From Pseudomicrostroma phylloplanum (Eukaryota > Basidiomycota > Exobasidiomycetes > Microstromatales), in the NCBI GenBank assembly GCA_039545275.1, contig BCHS01000003.1, forward strand, positions 868,001 to 932,000: a stretch of 64,000 nucleotides of DNA, given 5' to 3'. Each line of letters starts with the position of its first letter. Position 1 is the first letter of the stretch. Made by a program: the position numbers and the translations under genes. The notes beneath the pieces were generated by a model that worked only from the letters and a program-made list of their open reading frames with translations, had not been told where the DNA came from and did not search any database. This document shows positions 53,774 through 64,000 of the stretch, one piece after another.

Positions 53774-56292
53774 TCACGAGCAATAGCCGGCGAGAAGCCT
53801 GACAGGGTCCACGACCTCAGAAAGGGGGTCCGTATGATGATTCCGTTTGTTGGTAGACTGGGCGTCTTCTAGACCTGCAGTCTGCTGCTTGCGCTTGCTC
53901 GAGACGATGTCGCGGTGCAGGAGGAGTGACAGAGGAGCTTGCTGTTTGACCAGGTAGCCTTTGCGTCCGGGCACCGGCGACGACGGCACCGAAGCATCTC
54001 GCGAAGCTTGCAGTGATGGAAGAGCAGCGATGGGGCGACGATGAATAGAACTTGCGTCTCCCTCCTCTCCGTGCGCATCCTCCTCGGTGGTCTCCTTGGA
54101 ACAGGCAGAATGCCTAGCCGCTACTGCTAGCCTCTCTTCTTCGCCGAGGTTGCTGCCTGCGGACCACTCAAGCTGATGAAGGGCAGCGCCTTGCTCGTCG
54201 GCATCTGGGGCAAGGAGCCTTTCCATGGCTCCGATACCCGCTGGCTCAACGAGAACATGTGGCTCCAAACGCAAGAAGAATGCAAGATCTCGAAGGGACA
54301 GGCTAGGCCGGGGAGACTCAGAGTGTGCCGCCGACGTCCGGTAGACGGGTCGATGCGGCAAGGCAGCTGGGCTATATGAGTGCTGGAGTACGATGCCACT
54401 GTCATCGGCGCCACGAGCTGCCCTCTTGAGCGAAGCTGGAGCAGTCCCGTCGTCTTTGATGTCATCATCGAAGTCATCGGCAGCCATGGAGTTGTCGCTG
54501 CTGTCATTGTTCCTCTGTGCACGTATCTTGCCTTCCTTTTCAGAGTCCATCTCGACATCGCTGCCTGCATCGCTGCCTGAGCCGACCTGCGTAGTGGCGG
54601 CTGTACTGACGAGACTTGTCACGCTGGCGTCGGGACCAACGCCGATATGACGAGGGCCACCGGCGTTTGTGAAGATGGAGGAAGCCGCTGTTGAGAGTGA
54701 GGAGGAGCTGGTACTGTTTCGGCTCGACTGCTGCGACGGTCGAGTGGGCACCGACGTCATGATCTTGGAGTAGGCCTGGTCGAAGGAGGTGAAGTCGGGC
54801 AGCTCTCCCCTGGACGTACTGTTGGGCGACTCGAAGAAGGCTGCCGAGTTCGCACTCAGTAGACTTGCGACACTGCTATCAGCACTGTCAAGATGCTGCT
54901 TTATGGGACCACGGAGTTGCACCCCTCCAGCAGCCCTGTTAGCTCGGACAGCAAGAATCATCCCGCTAACGACGTTCCGAACGTGAGCCTTTACGATTCA
55001 CAAAACAGCGTGGGTAGTCGCAGAGTGTCAGATCGAGAGCTTTGCTTCACAAGCTCCACACTTCTGTGAGCAATATCAACGTACCTGCAACCCGGCTGAG
55101 AGCATGTCTGCCGCATCCATGGACACTCCGTTGCTCAGTCCAGCCTCGACCGCTGGTGCCGTCATCAGGTCCGCGAGGCTGTCAACTTGTGGCAGCGTCT
55201 TGCTCTCAACACACAACGGAACTTTGCTGGATCGCAACAGAGCTTGTGCGGTCGCTGATGATGATGCGAGTCATGGGCACGGTCAGCACGTGCGGAAAGA
55301 CCTCGTAGCCGCTCTGTAACTTACCAGCAGGCAACGAAGCTCTGTTCTCTTGGCAAGCTAGATCCTCCGCTATCACCTCTTTGAGCCAGTCTCTGCCTCC
55401 AATCTCGGTATGTTGCTCTTTCAGACGCTTGCGCTCGGTCTCTTTTGTCTTCTTCTCCTCTTCCTTGCGTTTCCGCTCTAGCAGATCGGCGCCCGCACCT
55501 GCCCAAGAGGAGGTATTCGCAATCGATGACAGGTTCCGGGAAAGTGGTTTGCTCATCGACTTGATTCTTTGTCGCTCTGCTGTAGTGAAGGAGGCTGCTA
55601 AGATGTTGACACGCTTCTCGGGCTCTATGCTTGCAGTGGCAGCTTCCGGATCGACGTCCTCGGCCTCGAAGTCGCCATTCTCTTGCTGGTAAGCATCCGC
55701 CTCGGCTTGGCGGATGGAGGTCTGGTGGTCGGAATGGGAGGCAGAGAAAGCACCTGAGGTGCCCCAGCCTTTTCGAGAAGCGGAAGGGCCGGGGACAGCG
55801 GATGATGCATTGTACAGGATCCCAAGCACCAATGAGTTGTGCAAATGGACTGGTCGTGGGTGGAGGAAGCGGATGGATGGCAAGTCTGGTGAGCAAAACC
55901 ATTGCGAGGACGATACGAATGGCAAGAGCCATCCAGTCTCGCAGAAGCGGAGACTTGTGCCATGGACTGATAGCAATTGCGGCCGATGGACCATTGCTCT
56001 ACTCACCATCTTCGGATTTGAGGCATGCGCGAGCTTCGCTCTCGAACTCGACTCTGGATATCTTGGCCGTGCAGAAGCGCAACAGGGCATCCCAGTATCT
56101 CTTGCCTTGTCCGCCAAGGGCGGATGCCAATTTGGCCTTGAGATCCAAGGTGAGCACCCTAGGCGGTGCGTGCACCGATGGTGACGAGCTGGCGGATGGC
56201 GGATGGTGTTGGTGCTGAGGGTATCCTTGGGTGCTGCTAGCGGATGGCTTGTGGTAGTGCACCGCACCTTCTGCCATGCTTGTAGAGCCCAT
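53774..56292 (-). CDS. HFI1: SAGA coactivator subunit HFI1/ADA1
   Basis: Structural core subunit of the SAGA histone acetyltransferase/deubiquitinase complex. Exons 56292-56007, 55885-55325, 55221-55085 and 54988-53774 (introns 121, 103 and 96 bp) give 732 residues. SAGA-Tad1 features are LTLDLKAKLASALGGQGKRYWDALLRF, KISRVEFESEARAC, VHLHNSLVLGILYNAS and a KRKEEEKKTKETERKR helix. The histone-fold region follows across introns: VPLCVESKTLPQVDSL, LMTAPAVEAGLSNGVS, MLSAGLQ and AHVRNVVSGMILAVRANRA. The C-terminal ~350 residues are Ser-rich, with a conserved-looking SLRDLAFFLRLEPHVL. It is longer than the yeast protein because of the disordered tail. Confidence 0.9.
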
Positions 56293-57308
56293 GGCTGGCC
56301 GGACTGGGTCTGATCGTGATACGTGGATGGCGGATGGAGTGCTGTAATGCCTTTGAAGTACTCTGCGCTGGCGCTATGGTCGTCAGGAAGCCGCCAGGGG
56401 TCGGGCCGTGGTAGGTGGCCGAAGGTGACGTCGTGATCCCGCGGTGAGGGTAATATCGGCGGATGAATCAACGGTGCGAGAGAACGGAAGATGAGATGGG
56501 TATGATTGCCAACCTGAAAAGCAATCTACAATGATGACGAACACTTGTACAGTGGAAGGTGCGGATGGGTGGTGGATGGAATCGGGGGAAGCCCTTGTCT
56601 GGATTTACCTTCGCCCAGCCATGGCGGCTGCAGCAGCGCTTCGACTTCCCCCACCGCGGGCGCAATGACGCTGAAGCCCGACTCGGCTCGGGACAGCGAC
56701 AGAGTTGGAAAGTGTTCGGGCCACACGAATCCCACGGTATCCCTCGCATCGCATCGCCTTTACGACTTGTTGTGTGTCAACTTGCGTGCTCTCTCGTCAG
56801 ACAATGCCAAGTGCGAATATGTCAGCCGGGCGGTTGCTTGAACCCGCATGAGCTGCGAGCAAGCCGGCGTTTATGAGTGAGCTCCGGTATGGTCAGCAGC
56901 ATCCGCCCATCGCAGGCATCCATCCACACATCCACTCGATCAAGCCATTCTGTGATTGTTTGGCGACCTGTCGAGCCTTTCTACGAATCCTCAACGTGCC
57001 GTAGAGTCGTGCAACGATTCAATGCCTCCATCACGGTGTACCATATGCGCACCCGCGGCCGAGAAGATTAAGCGGAAAGAGGAGCGGATGTTGCGCCTCC
57101 GGTCCGTTCACCCTGCAACTCGTGCTCCGTCGCGCCACGCGAATCGGAGGTTGAACCAGAACAACACTTCCGCCGTCAGTGTTGCTTGGCCTCGCAAAAT
57201 ACACGACCCTCGGCCAGGCTCGGCAGCTCATGAACGTTTCCTGTACGAGTCTCCACTATTCCTACATCACCAGCACCAGCTTCGAAAACCTGTCTCGTAA
57301 CGCTGACT
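56293..57308. other. Divergent promoter region of HFI1 and the BRCT gene
   Basis: 1,016 bp. Copies of CGGATGG occur at 56331 and 56562 and continue into HFI1. Short open frames on both strands show no conservation that I recognise. Confidence 0.5.
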
Positions 57309-60120
57309 ATGTCACTCGTCGAGCTTCCGACGACCAGGACGAGGGCGCGGCGAGTGCAAGGAGTCGATCTCCCCACTCAACAACACAGGCGACGCTCTCC
57401 GACGAAGCAACACAGAGCGGACCGGGAGCCGAGACGAGCCAGTCTAGAGCAAGGCGATGGCATTTCTCAATTCACTTCTGCCGACGGGCAAGATAAGCTC
57501 AGGGAAGCATTGCGAAGGTCTGCTTCCGCCGTCTCTCCACCTCACACCAGCGCCGGCGAATCGAGCAGATCGACGGCGGACCGGTATCAAGCAGCGGTCT
57601 CGCCCATCAGGGTGCGAAGGAGATTGGCAGCGAAGGAGGTTACAGATCGTGTCCAAGCCATTCACGACTCAGAGTCGCCCTTCGTAGGAGAGGCAGAATC
57701 GAGTCGCCAGAGTCCCGACGTAGATGCTTCAACTTTCGGCGGGCACTCAAAGGATTCTACCCTTGCCCGAAGAGTTACCGCCTCCAGCAGCAGGAGAGCT
57801 CCCGCTGCTCAGACTGAGACAGGCCTCACACTGCCGGTGCCCTTCCAAGAAAGTCTCGTCAAGGCTACAAGCTCTAAAGCAGTTTCGAGGAGCCGGCCTC
57901 TGGAAGACTCCTCTTCTTCTATTACTTCATCTTCACCGGCAAGACGTCCACCTATCGCGACTCGCACCTCGGATGAGCGCTTAGCCGAGATCCGTGCCAG
58001 ACTCTCAAGAGCGACCGAAGACGCAGCAGAAGGACGACAAAGACGAGACAGATCTGATGGGGAGACAGTCCGACGGAGAACTCGCCGGACAGTACTGGAT
58101 GAGGAAGAGAGTACGAGTCAAGAATGCCAAGAGCAAACACGTACCGGAGAAAGCTCTTCCTTAGCCAGACGTACATCTCCGGCCGTCCGGGACAGCTCGA
58201 AGGGATCTTCAGACAGACATGAGCTTATCGAGTCTTCTCGAACGCCTCCTCGCTCGCGGAGGCCAGACTCAGTCCCAGAAAGTGATGCTGGCAGCCAGAG
58301 ACTCGACAGCTCCTCGCTCAGCGCAGCATTGAGGTCACGTACGCGCCCTGCTCTGGCCCGACAAGGCTCCGAACAGGGCAATAGCTCTGATACTTCGGAC
58401 CCTCGCTTGCAAGTGAAAAGGCCTGCGCTGCAACATCGGAAGTCCTCAGAGGATGGGGCACGTCGACCTTTCTCTACGCTAAACGCCCTCGATACTGCAT
58501 CTCCTCGCCGAAGACGGGATGACAAGGAAGTCAGAGATAAGTCAGCTGTTGAAAGCTCTCCGCGGCGAGCTACAAATGACGTCTCGCCTGCATTGGCTTC
58601 TCTGGAAGCATCTCTGGCTCGCTTGGGAGCTCGCAGGACAAAGCAGCAGGCTGGCCAGGACGAAGAAGTCGCCCAGGACCGGTCCACATCTTTCAAGAGT
58701 GAGAGATCGACTACAAGTGCAAACCACTTGACAGTGGACAAGCCTCACGAAGCTTCTAAGCTCAGAACGAGCATAGGTAGACACCAGGATCGTCTGCTTG
58801 ATACCGAGAAAGGAGCAGATCAAGCAGGCAATTCTCCACGCAAGGAGGTTCCCTCCCTCCTCCCGCTTGCCTCGCCGTCGAGTAAGCCGGGCATGACTTT
58901 TCTTGAGAGAGCCCGAGCTGCGAGGGCGCGAGCGCAGACCTCAGCAGCAGAGACGCTAGCAAAGCAAGAGGCGGACGAGGCCGCAGCACGCGCCAGAGAG
59001 AAGCAAGAAGCAGAGCAAGCCGAGCTCGAAAAGGCACGCGAGGAGGAGGCTGAGCAACGGCGCCTGCAAGCGCTCAGGAAGATCAGTCGGCGCAGAACAC
59101 TGCAGGCCATTAGAAACTCCCCTCCAGTACTAGTCTCGGAGGATGAGGAAGACGAAGCGAGGGTGGAGAGGGAGGTCACTCCGATGTCGGAACGAGAAGC
59201 ATCGCCGGAGGTCGGAGATGACAGCGCCCTGGCGAAGGCGAAAGCTGAGCGTATGGCTCTGAGACTACAGCGCGGGCAGTCTATGGTGTCTCTAATGTCC
59301 TCTCCTCGATCGCTGGAGCCTGCCGAGACTTCCCGAGAACCTGCACAAGGGGTGGGAGGCGTACAAGATNCCTGCCGTACCGCTGCACCGAGTTCGAGCT
59401 CACTACGCAGACGAGTATCGGCAGGCGGAGCACGGATCTCGTCCGCGACACGCCTCGAAAGTCTCGCAGCTGCCTCAGAGGGCTTCTTCAAGGGCGTCGT
59501 CGTCCTCGTAGACGTACGCGACCTCGACGGGAACGACGCGTCCTCTACATGGGCGAAGCTGCTCAGAGCTCATGGAGCCAAGGTAGCTTCTCGCATTCCC
59601 TCTGCTGACTCCAGGCGGACCTTGACGCATATAGTGTGGAGGAATGGAACACCCAGTACGCTTAGGTACTTCAATGGGCTCGAGGCTGGGAAGAGACCAT
59701 TGATCGTTGGGCCGATCTGGGTCGATGGATGTCTGCGAGAAGACCGTAAAATTGCTGAGGAGCCATACCTCGCAGAAGTCGGGAGAAGCGCGCTGTGGCA
59801 GCAGGTGAGTGATGAGCCATCCGTAGCGTGAGAGGCGAGTATGCGCTGACCATGGCGACACCTCCTTGTCTTTTCAGCGACGCGGTTCCGCGGGTCAGAA
59901 AGAGGCTACACGCCGTCCGACGATCATAGCAGGGGACAGCAGCCGTGAGTAGCCTCCTTCAACTTGCATCTCTCGATGCCAGTCATCTCTCGTCTAACAA
60001 GCCCAACATTCTGCACCGCCAGTCCTCGACAAAAGCATACAAGATGCTTTGCAGGTCATCTTGGCACATGCTCCCTTGGAACCGAGCCCGCTCAGGACCG
60101 CCCTTTTCTTGGATCTCTAG
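57309..60120 (+). CDS. BRCT-domain protein, microcephalin-like
   Basis: Exons 57309-59804, 59878-59944 and 60023-60120 (introns 73 and 78 bp) give 886 residues. The first ~700 residues are disordered, Arg/Ser-rich, with a charged Glu/Ala/Arg helix at ~535-600. One BRCT domain lies at ~715-830: FFKGVVVLVDVRDLDG, STWAKLLRAHGAKVASR, LTHIVWRNGTPSTLRYF and LIVGPIWVDGCLRE. The T-H-I-V-W-x-x-G-x-x-S-T-L pattern is closest to microcephalin (MCPH1) BRCT1, so a chromosome-condensation or DNA-damage role is plausible but unproven. The C-terminus ends LRTALFLDL after two short exons. One undetermined base (n) at 59370 makes one residue ambiguous. It converges on KTI12 by 132 bp. Confidence 0.82.
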
Positions 60121-60252
60121 CCTCTCTTCCCCTACTTATACCCCTCATTCTTCATGAGCCAATCGCAACGTAACAAATTCGCCGATGTTGACACAACGTG
60201 GGAGTGGAGAGATGCTGCAGTGTATGATTGCTTAGAGAAACATGGCCCGGCG

Positions 60253-61493
60253 CTATGCGCCTGCGTGCAGAATCTCACCAAGCCAAACAGCAAAGCGTCT
60301 AACAATTGTCTCTTCGAGACTGCCGCTGCCAGCTGCCTCGCCTAGGGCCACCTCCTGTTTAGCAGCGCCATTACTGGCCGGTAGTGTGCCCTGCCCACCC
60401 CCTTCCTCCTTAGCCGTCTTGCCTAGGGCATTGTTCGTAGCGAAGCTCGTTGAGTGGATCTTCACAAATTGCCGCCTCAGACGCTGTAGCTGCGCAGCTG
60501 TGGGCGGCCGCTTGCCCTCTGGTAGAGCAAGCGTCAGCTGCTTGATGATCGTTGAATCTGGTAACACGGGGCTCAGGACGACTGGTCCGCCGCCCTCTGG
60601 CAGACCTATTGAGGTCTGATGAGCCAAGAGAGAGGTCAGGAGGCACTGGGTCGAAGTCTCTAGTACGGCAAGGTAATTTGTGGAAGTCGTACGGTTCTGG
60701 AGAGGTGATGCGAGGGATGTCTTTTCAGCTCTGTGGACGCCTCACGGCAACGACTCAGACTCACTTGTATCACTACATTCGGCGCCTTTGAGATCTTGCC
60801 CTGACTGACTGCCTCCCAAATCTGCTCGTAAGGTGGTTCCTCCCACGTTTCCTTGTCTGGATCTGTAGATCCAGCAGGCACTTGTGCGCCTTCAGGAGCG
60901 AATACTTCGGTGCTCAGTACGAATAGAGGGGAGTCCCAGCGGGTCATAGCGTTTGGCTCTTCATATCGCATGAAAAGGTCGTTGATACTACAGGGGAAAG
61001 AGGGGCTACTCAGTCTGACTGGGTGTTCTTTGCAGCTGGTACACCACCGCTATACTCACGTCTCCTCATCATAGGCTTCCTCGCCTCTATCTCTCCTCCT
61101 GCTGTTCCATTCTCTGCACTTCTCACTGCCCGTATTGACGAAGATGCTAACGCATGTCAGGCCAACCTCCCTAGCAGCACACCACAGCTGATACCTGAAT
61201 CCTTTGATGTTCAGTCCCGCTCCACCATCGGCTACCACGATAGCATCCTTGACGAGTGAACGGGAGACAAGGGACAGATAAGAAGCCCTGGCGGGCTTCT
61301 CATTACGCTGAGAAGCATATGTCGACTTTGGCAGATGAACAGTCGAGTCGGTCAAGTGTACTATCCGGGATGGGAGGGTGTGGGAAGATGAGGACGGCAG
61401 AGCATCGAGTCGCTTTTGCCAGTCCGCTATCAGCTCTTGGCAGCGAGTGGTCCGACCTGAGCTGGGCAGCCCAGATACAATGACGAGAGCCAT
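60253..61493 (-). CDS. KTI12: KTI12, Elongator-associated P-loop protein
   Basis: Binds Elongator and tRNA and is needed for wobble-uridine modification. Exons 61493-61060, 60987-60765 and 60696-60253 (introns 72 and 68 bp) give 366 residues. The N-terminus is MALVIVSGLPSSGRTTRC, a Walker A in which the usual Lys is Arg. Other landmarks are VHLTDSTVHL, KDAIVVADGGAGLNIKGFRYQLWCAARE (Walker B region), RRRDRGEEAYDEETINDLFMRYEEPNAMTRWDSPLF and QIWEAVSQG. The C-terminal tRNA-binding half ends ETIVRRFAVWLGEIL. The splices are confirmed by the conserved DEETINDLFMRYEEP join. It diverges from HEM13 with 267 bp between starts. Confidence 0.93.
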
Positions 61494-61760
61494 GGTTTGA
61501 AGAGGGGAAGATGCAGTAGCCAGGTGGCCGGAGTGGAAGTGGTAGTCTCTGTACTTCCGGCGGAAGAAGATCTGAGCAACAGATTGCCGTGGAGTGCAGC
61601 TCAGGGTCGGAGTCACTCGCCTCACAGCTCCTCCTTCCGCTCCATACCTGGCAACGCAACTACAGAAGATCAGTCAAGGTCACCGATATCAGTGAGGATA
61701 CCTCTGAACTTTGCTGTCGCTCAGCTCTTCATCGCTCAACTGCCAAGTCTCGGAACGACA

Positions 61761-63414
61761 ATGACCGTTGGACTTTGTACGGCCCCCGCTCTCCGGCTCT
61801 CGGCAGTCCGGGGGCCGCTGCTCCGTCCAGCAGTAGCAGCAAGTAGAGTAGCCCGTTTGTCCTCGCCCTCTCGTCTGCCTGCATCTCTACGCCATGAGCA
61901 GCGTCACAGCAGCTCGACGTCAGGTCCATCAACATCAGCAACTTCGAGTGGTGGGTCGTCCTTTAGCAAGGGTTCACTCCTCGCACTCCTAGCCGGAAGT
62001 ACAGCTGCCGGACTTCTCCTGGCATCTCAGTATCGTCCCATCACTGCCGAGGGTCCAGCTCTGGAGCTAGGTGATAAGCCGTCAGAAATGGTAAGCAGCG
62101 TGGTCCTGGGCACTGTCGGCGCTTCTGCGACTACTTTGACTGATAGTCTTACACGCGGTGCCCTACCGCCCCTTTCCCTTCTTTCAGCGCGAACTGCCCG
62201 AAATTGCCCACCTCGACCCCCGCCTCCTAGAAGATACTGATGCCCCAATGCGAAAACGGATGGAGGTGTACATCAAGCTGCTGCAGCACAACATCGTCAA
62301 GGCTCTGCAAGCCGAGGAGCCTGGAGCTCGCTTCCTCGTGGACTCCTGGGTCAGGAAGGAAGGAGGAGAGGGCATCTCATGCGTGTTGCAAGACGGAACC
62401 ACCTTTGAGAAGGCGGGGTGCAACATCTCGATTGTTCATGGCAAGCTCCCGCTAGGAGCCATCAAGCAAATGGCATCCGGAAAGATCCAAGAGAGACTCA
62501 ACTATCGGATGGATGGCCCTGACCCCGAGGTGGACTCTTTGCCCTTTGTCGCCGAGGGTCTGAGTCTGGTCGTGCACCCTGTGAATCCTTTTGCGCCAAC
62601 AGTTCACTTCAACTACCGTTACTTTGAGATCGGACACCCAAAGACTCTCAAGGACGGTTCACCGAATCCTCGCTATCAAGAGCCCAGAGATGCAGGAGAA
62701 GGGGGCCCTCCGCCAGCAGCCTGGTGGTTTGGAGGTGGGACAGACCTAACACCTATCTACCTCTCCGAGGAAGATGCACAGCATTTCCACTCTGTCCTCA
62801 AGAAGGCAGCGGACAAGAACGATCCTGCTTTCTACCCTACCTGGAAGAAGTGGTGCGATGACTACTTCTGGATCCCACATCGCAAGGAGACTCGAGGTGT
62901 AGGCGGGATCTTCTTCGATGACCTGACCCTCACTTCGAGCTGGAATGTTACCCGTGCTGCGAAGCTGCCCAAGGAGTACATAGGGCTATCTGCCGGAGGC
63001 GGTCCCTCTGACCCTGGCAAGCCGATTTCGACTACGAAGCAGCACGATATCCATACACTCTTCAAAACCGTCCGCTCCATGGGAGACTCGTTCCTCCCTG
63101 CATACATACCACTCGTACAGAAGCGCAAGAATATGCCATATATTCAGAACCACGTCGACTGGCAGGGCATCCGAAGGGGGAGGTATGTGGAGTTCAACCT
63201 CGTTCACGACCGTGGGACCAAATTCGGCCTTCAGACACCTGGGGCTAGAATGGAGAGTATTCTGATGAGTCTACCACTCAAGGCTAGGTGGCAGTACATG
63301 CACGATGTGAATGGAACAGGCAAGCCACGTGGGAGCGGTGGTGAGGGTAAGGATGGTATGAGGGAGGAGAGGAAGTTGCAGGCCGTTCTCGAAAAGGCTA
63401 GGGACTGGGCATGA
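61761..63414 (+). CDS. HEM13: Oxygen-dependent coproporphyrinogen III oxidase
   Basis: Converts coproporphyrinogen III to protoporphyrinogen IX in heme synthesis. Exons 61761-62090 and 62188-63414 (97-bp phase-0 intron) give 518 residues. The catalytic domain starts near residue 115 and is complete: RKRMEVYIKLLQHNIV, FLVDSWVRKEGGEGISCVLQDG, VHFNYRYFE, AWWFGGGTDLTPIYL, FDDL, IQNHVDWQGIRRGRYVEFNLV and the DRGTKFGL motif. The N-terminal ~60 residues are Arg/Ala/Ser-rich without acidic residues, then GSLLALLAGSTAAGLLLAS forms a hydrophobic helix. This predicts mitochondrial import and inner-membrane or intermembrane-space retention, as in animals, whereas the budding-yeast enzyme is cytosolic. 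Confidence 0.95.
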
Positions 63415-63833
63415 GGCGACGTCCTGCTATCTAGAGGGCCAGAAACCTCTCGAAGCTTGTTCTTAGCATTGATTACATTTTCATCATCAATACCACTCAT
63501 TGACTGTCATTTCTGTGTTGCTCGTTTCCCCGTGTGCCATTCTGTCGCTCCAGGATCTCGGACCGGAAGCACAGAGACAAGCGAGCTCTAGTCTATTTTG
63601 ACCTCGGGAGCAGTCTGCTCACCGACCTTCTCGCCTTTCCTCAGATCTCATCTCACCAGGCTTTCCTTTGCTCGTCTCATCTCATCCCTGCCGCCCCTCC
63701 TCCTCCATCTACACCCCCGAACCCCGCTTTCATCTCTACCTTTTTCTCATATGGATTGAATACTCCTGCCTCGAGCATTGCGACTCAGCCGGCTATACGC
63801 AACCCACAGCGTCCGACGTAGCTGCAGGCCAAG
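63415..63833. other. Intergenic spacer
   Basis: 419 bp between HEM13 and the last gene. The second half is strongly pyrimidine-rich (CCGCCCCTCCTCCTCCATCT), as in a leader or core promoter. Confidence 0.5.
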
Positions 63834-64000
63834 ATGGCTCCGCCGGCATCCCCGGGCTCAGCTGAAGGAGACGATGCTCCGCCAAATTTCTTCTGTCGTC
63901 CAGGAAGGGGCAGGATAGGCAAGAAGGGAGGCGCAGGCGCGGCAGGGAGTTCGTCCAGGTCTCGTACAGGACGGGCTGGAGATGCAGCAGGCGGGCTAGA
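63834..64000 (+). CDS. Hypothetical protein, N-terminal fragment (3' partial)
   Basis: An ATG at 63834 after a pyrimidine-rich leader opens a frame that runs off the window: MAPPASPGSAEGDDAPPNFF, then CRPGRGRIGKKGG and a Gly/Ala/Ser/Arg-rich stretch, 55 residues in all. Nothing identifies a family. The composition suggests a disordered, basic N-terminus. Confidence 0.5.
   Translation, partial: MAPPASPGSAEGDDAPPNFFCRPGRGRIGKKGGAGAAGSSSRSRTGRAGDAAGGL

Noticed and set aside
56468..56876. Short overlapping frames upstream of HFI1 as a small gene
   Set aside because: No splice-consistent extension, no conserved motif, and they lie in the expected divergent promoter.
1..64000. tRNA, rRNA or CRISPR loci
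   Set aside because: No A/B-box pairs with a cloverleaf, rRNA-like sequence or spaced direct-repeat arrays were noticed; the initiator tRNA-Met-like 12-mer at 18471 is a primer site, not a tRNA gene.

Overview
The window is nuclear DNA of a basidiomycete fungus. Genes are dense on both strands and carry short introns (about 54-121 bp) with GTRAGT-type donors. Many products are fungus-specific or carry fungal-type architecture: a SAGA Hfi1/Ada1 subunit, Som1, Kti12, and a basidiomycete-type seven-helix DUF6534-like protein. A placement in Ustilaginomycotina is possible but is inference. About 25 protein-coding genes are visible. The first and last run off the window. No rRNA, tRNA or CRISPR was found by eye.

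Layout. 1-12.5 kb: the 3' end of an RS-rich GPALPP/DUF3752-like protein, nucleoporin NIC96, an NF-YB/HAP3 histone-fold protein, NKAP, a SWI3/RSC8/SMARCC remodeler subunit, exosome subunit RRP43 and a GNAT acetyltransferase. 12.7-18.6 kb: a complete, apparently very young Ty1/copia retrotransposon on the minus strand. It has identical 154-bp LTRs and a 5-bp target duplication, and sits in the promoter shared by the GNAT gene and ECHS1. 18.8-28.3 kb: enoyl-CoA hydratase ECHS1, U3 snoRNP protein UTP12, decapping activator DCP1 and a Hook dynein adaptor. 28.9-36 kb: a UBL3/MUB-like membrane-anchored ubiquitin-fold protein, a 318-residue orphan, an SMN homologue, SOM1, and DHFR only 22 bp downstream of SOM1. 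37-48.5 kb: an HMG-box regulator, a Gyp5/Evi5-type TBC Rab-GAP, a seven-TM protein and a large Ser-rich orphan. 48.9-56.3 kb: an unrecognised multi-exon gene (or two) and HFI1. 57.3-64 kb: a BRCT/microcephalin-like protein, KTI12, HEM13 and the start of another gene.

Most genes are housekeeping functions arranged as divergent or convergent neighbours with 90-270 bp spacers; they do not form a pathway cluster. The least ordinary element is the retrotransposon. Gag and Pol are separated by a 1.37-kb spacer, so frameshifting cannot join them. The spacer carries eight copies of a 13-bp palindrome, a TATA box pointing at pol and more than 500 bp with no ATG on the coding strand. This suggests pol may be transcribed from its own internal promoter. 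The primer-binding site matches the anticodon arm of initiator tRNA-Met, implying a half-tRNA primer.

Exon boundaries were deduced by hand from GT/AG signals, reading-frame phase and recalled family conservation; no search was run.
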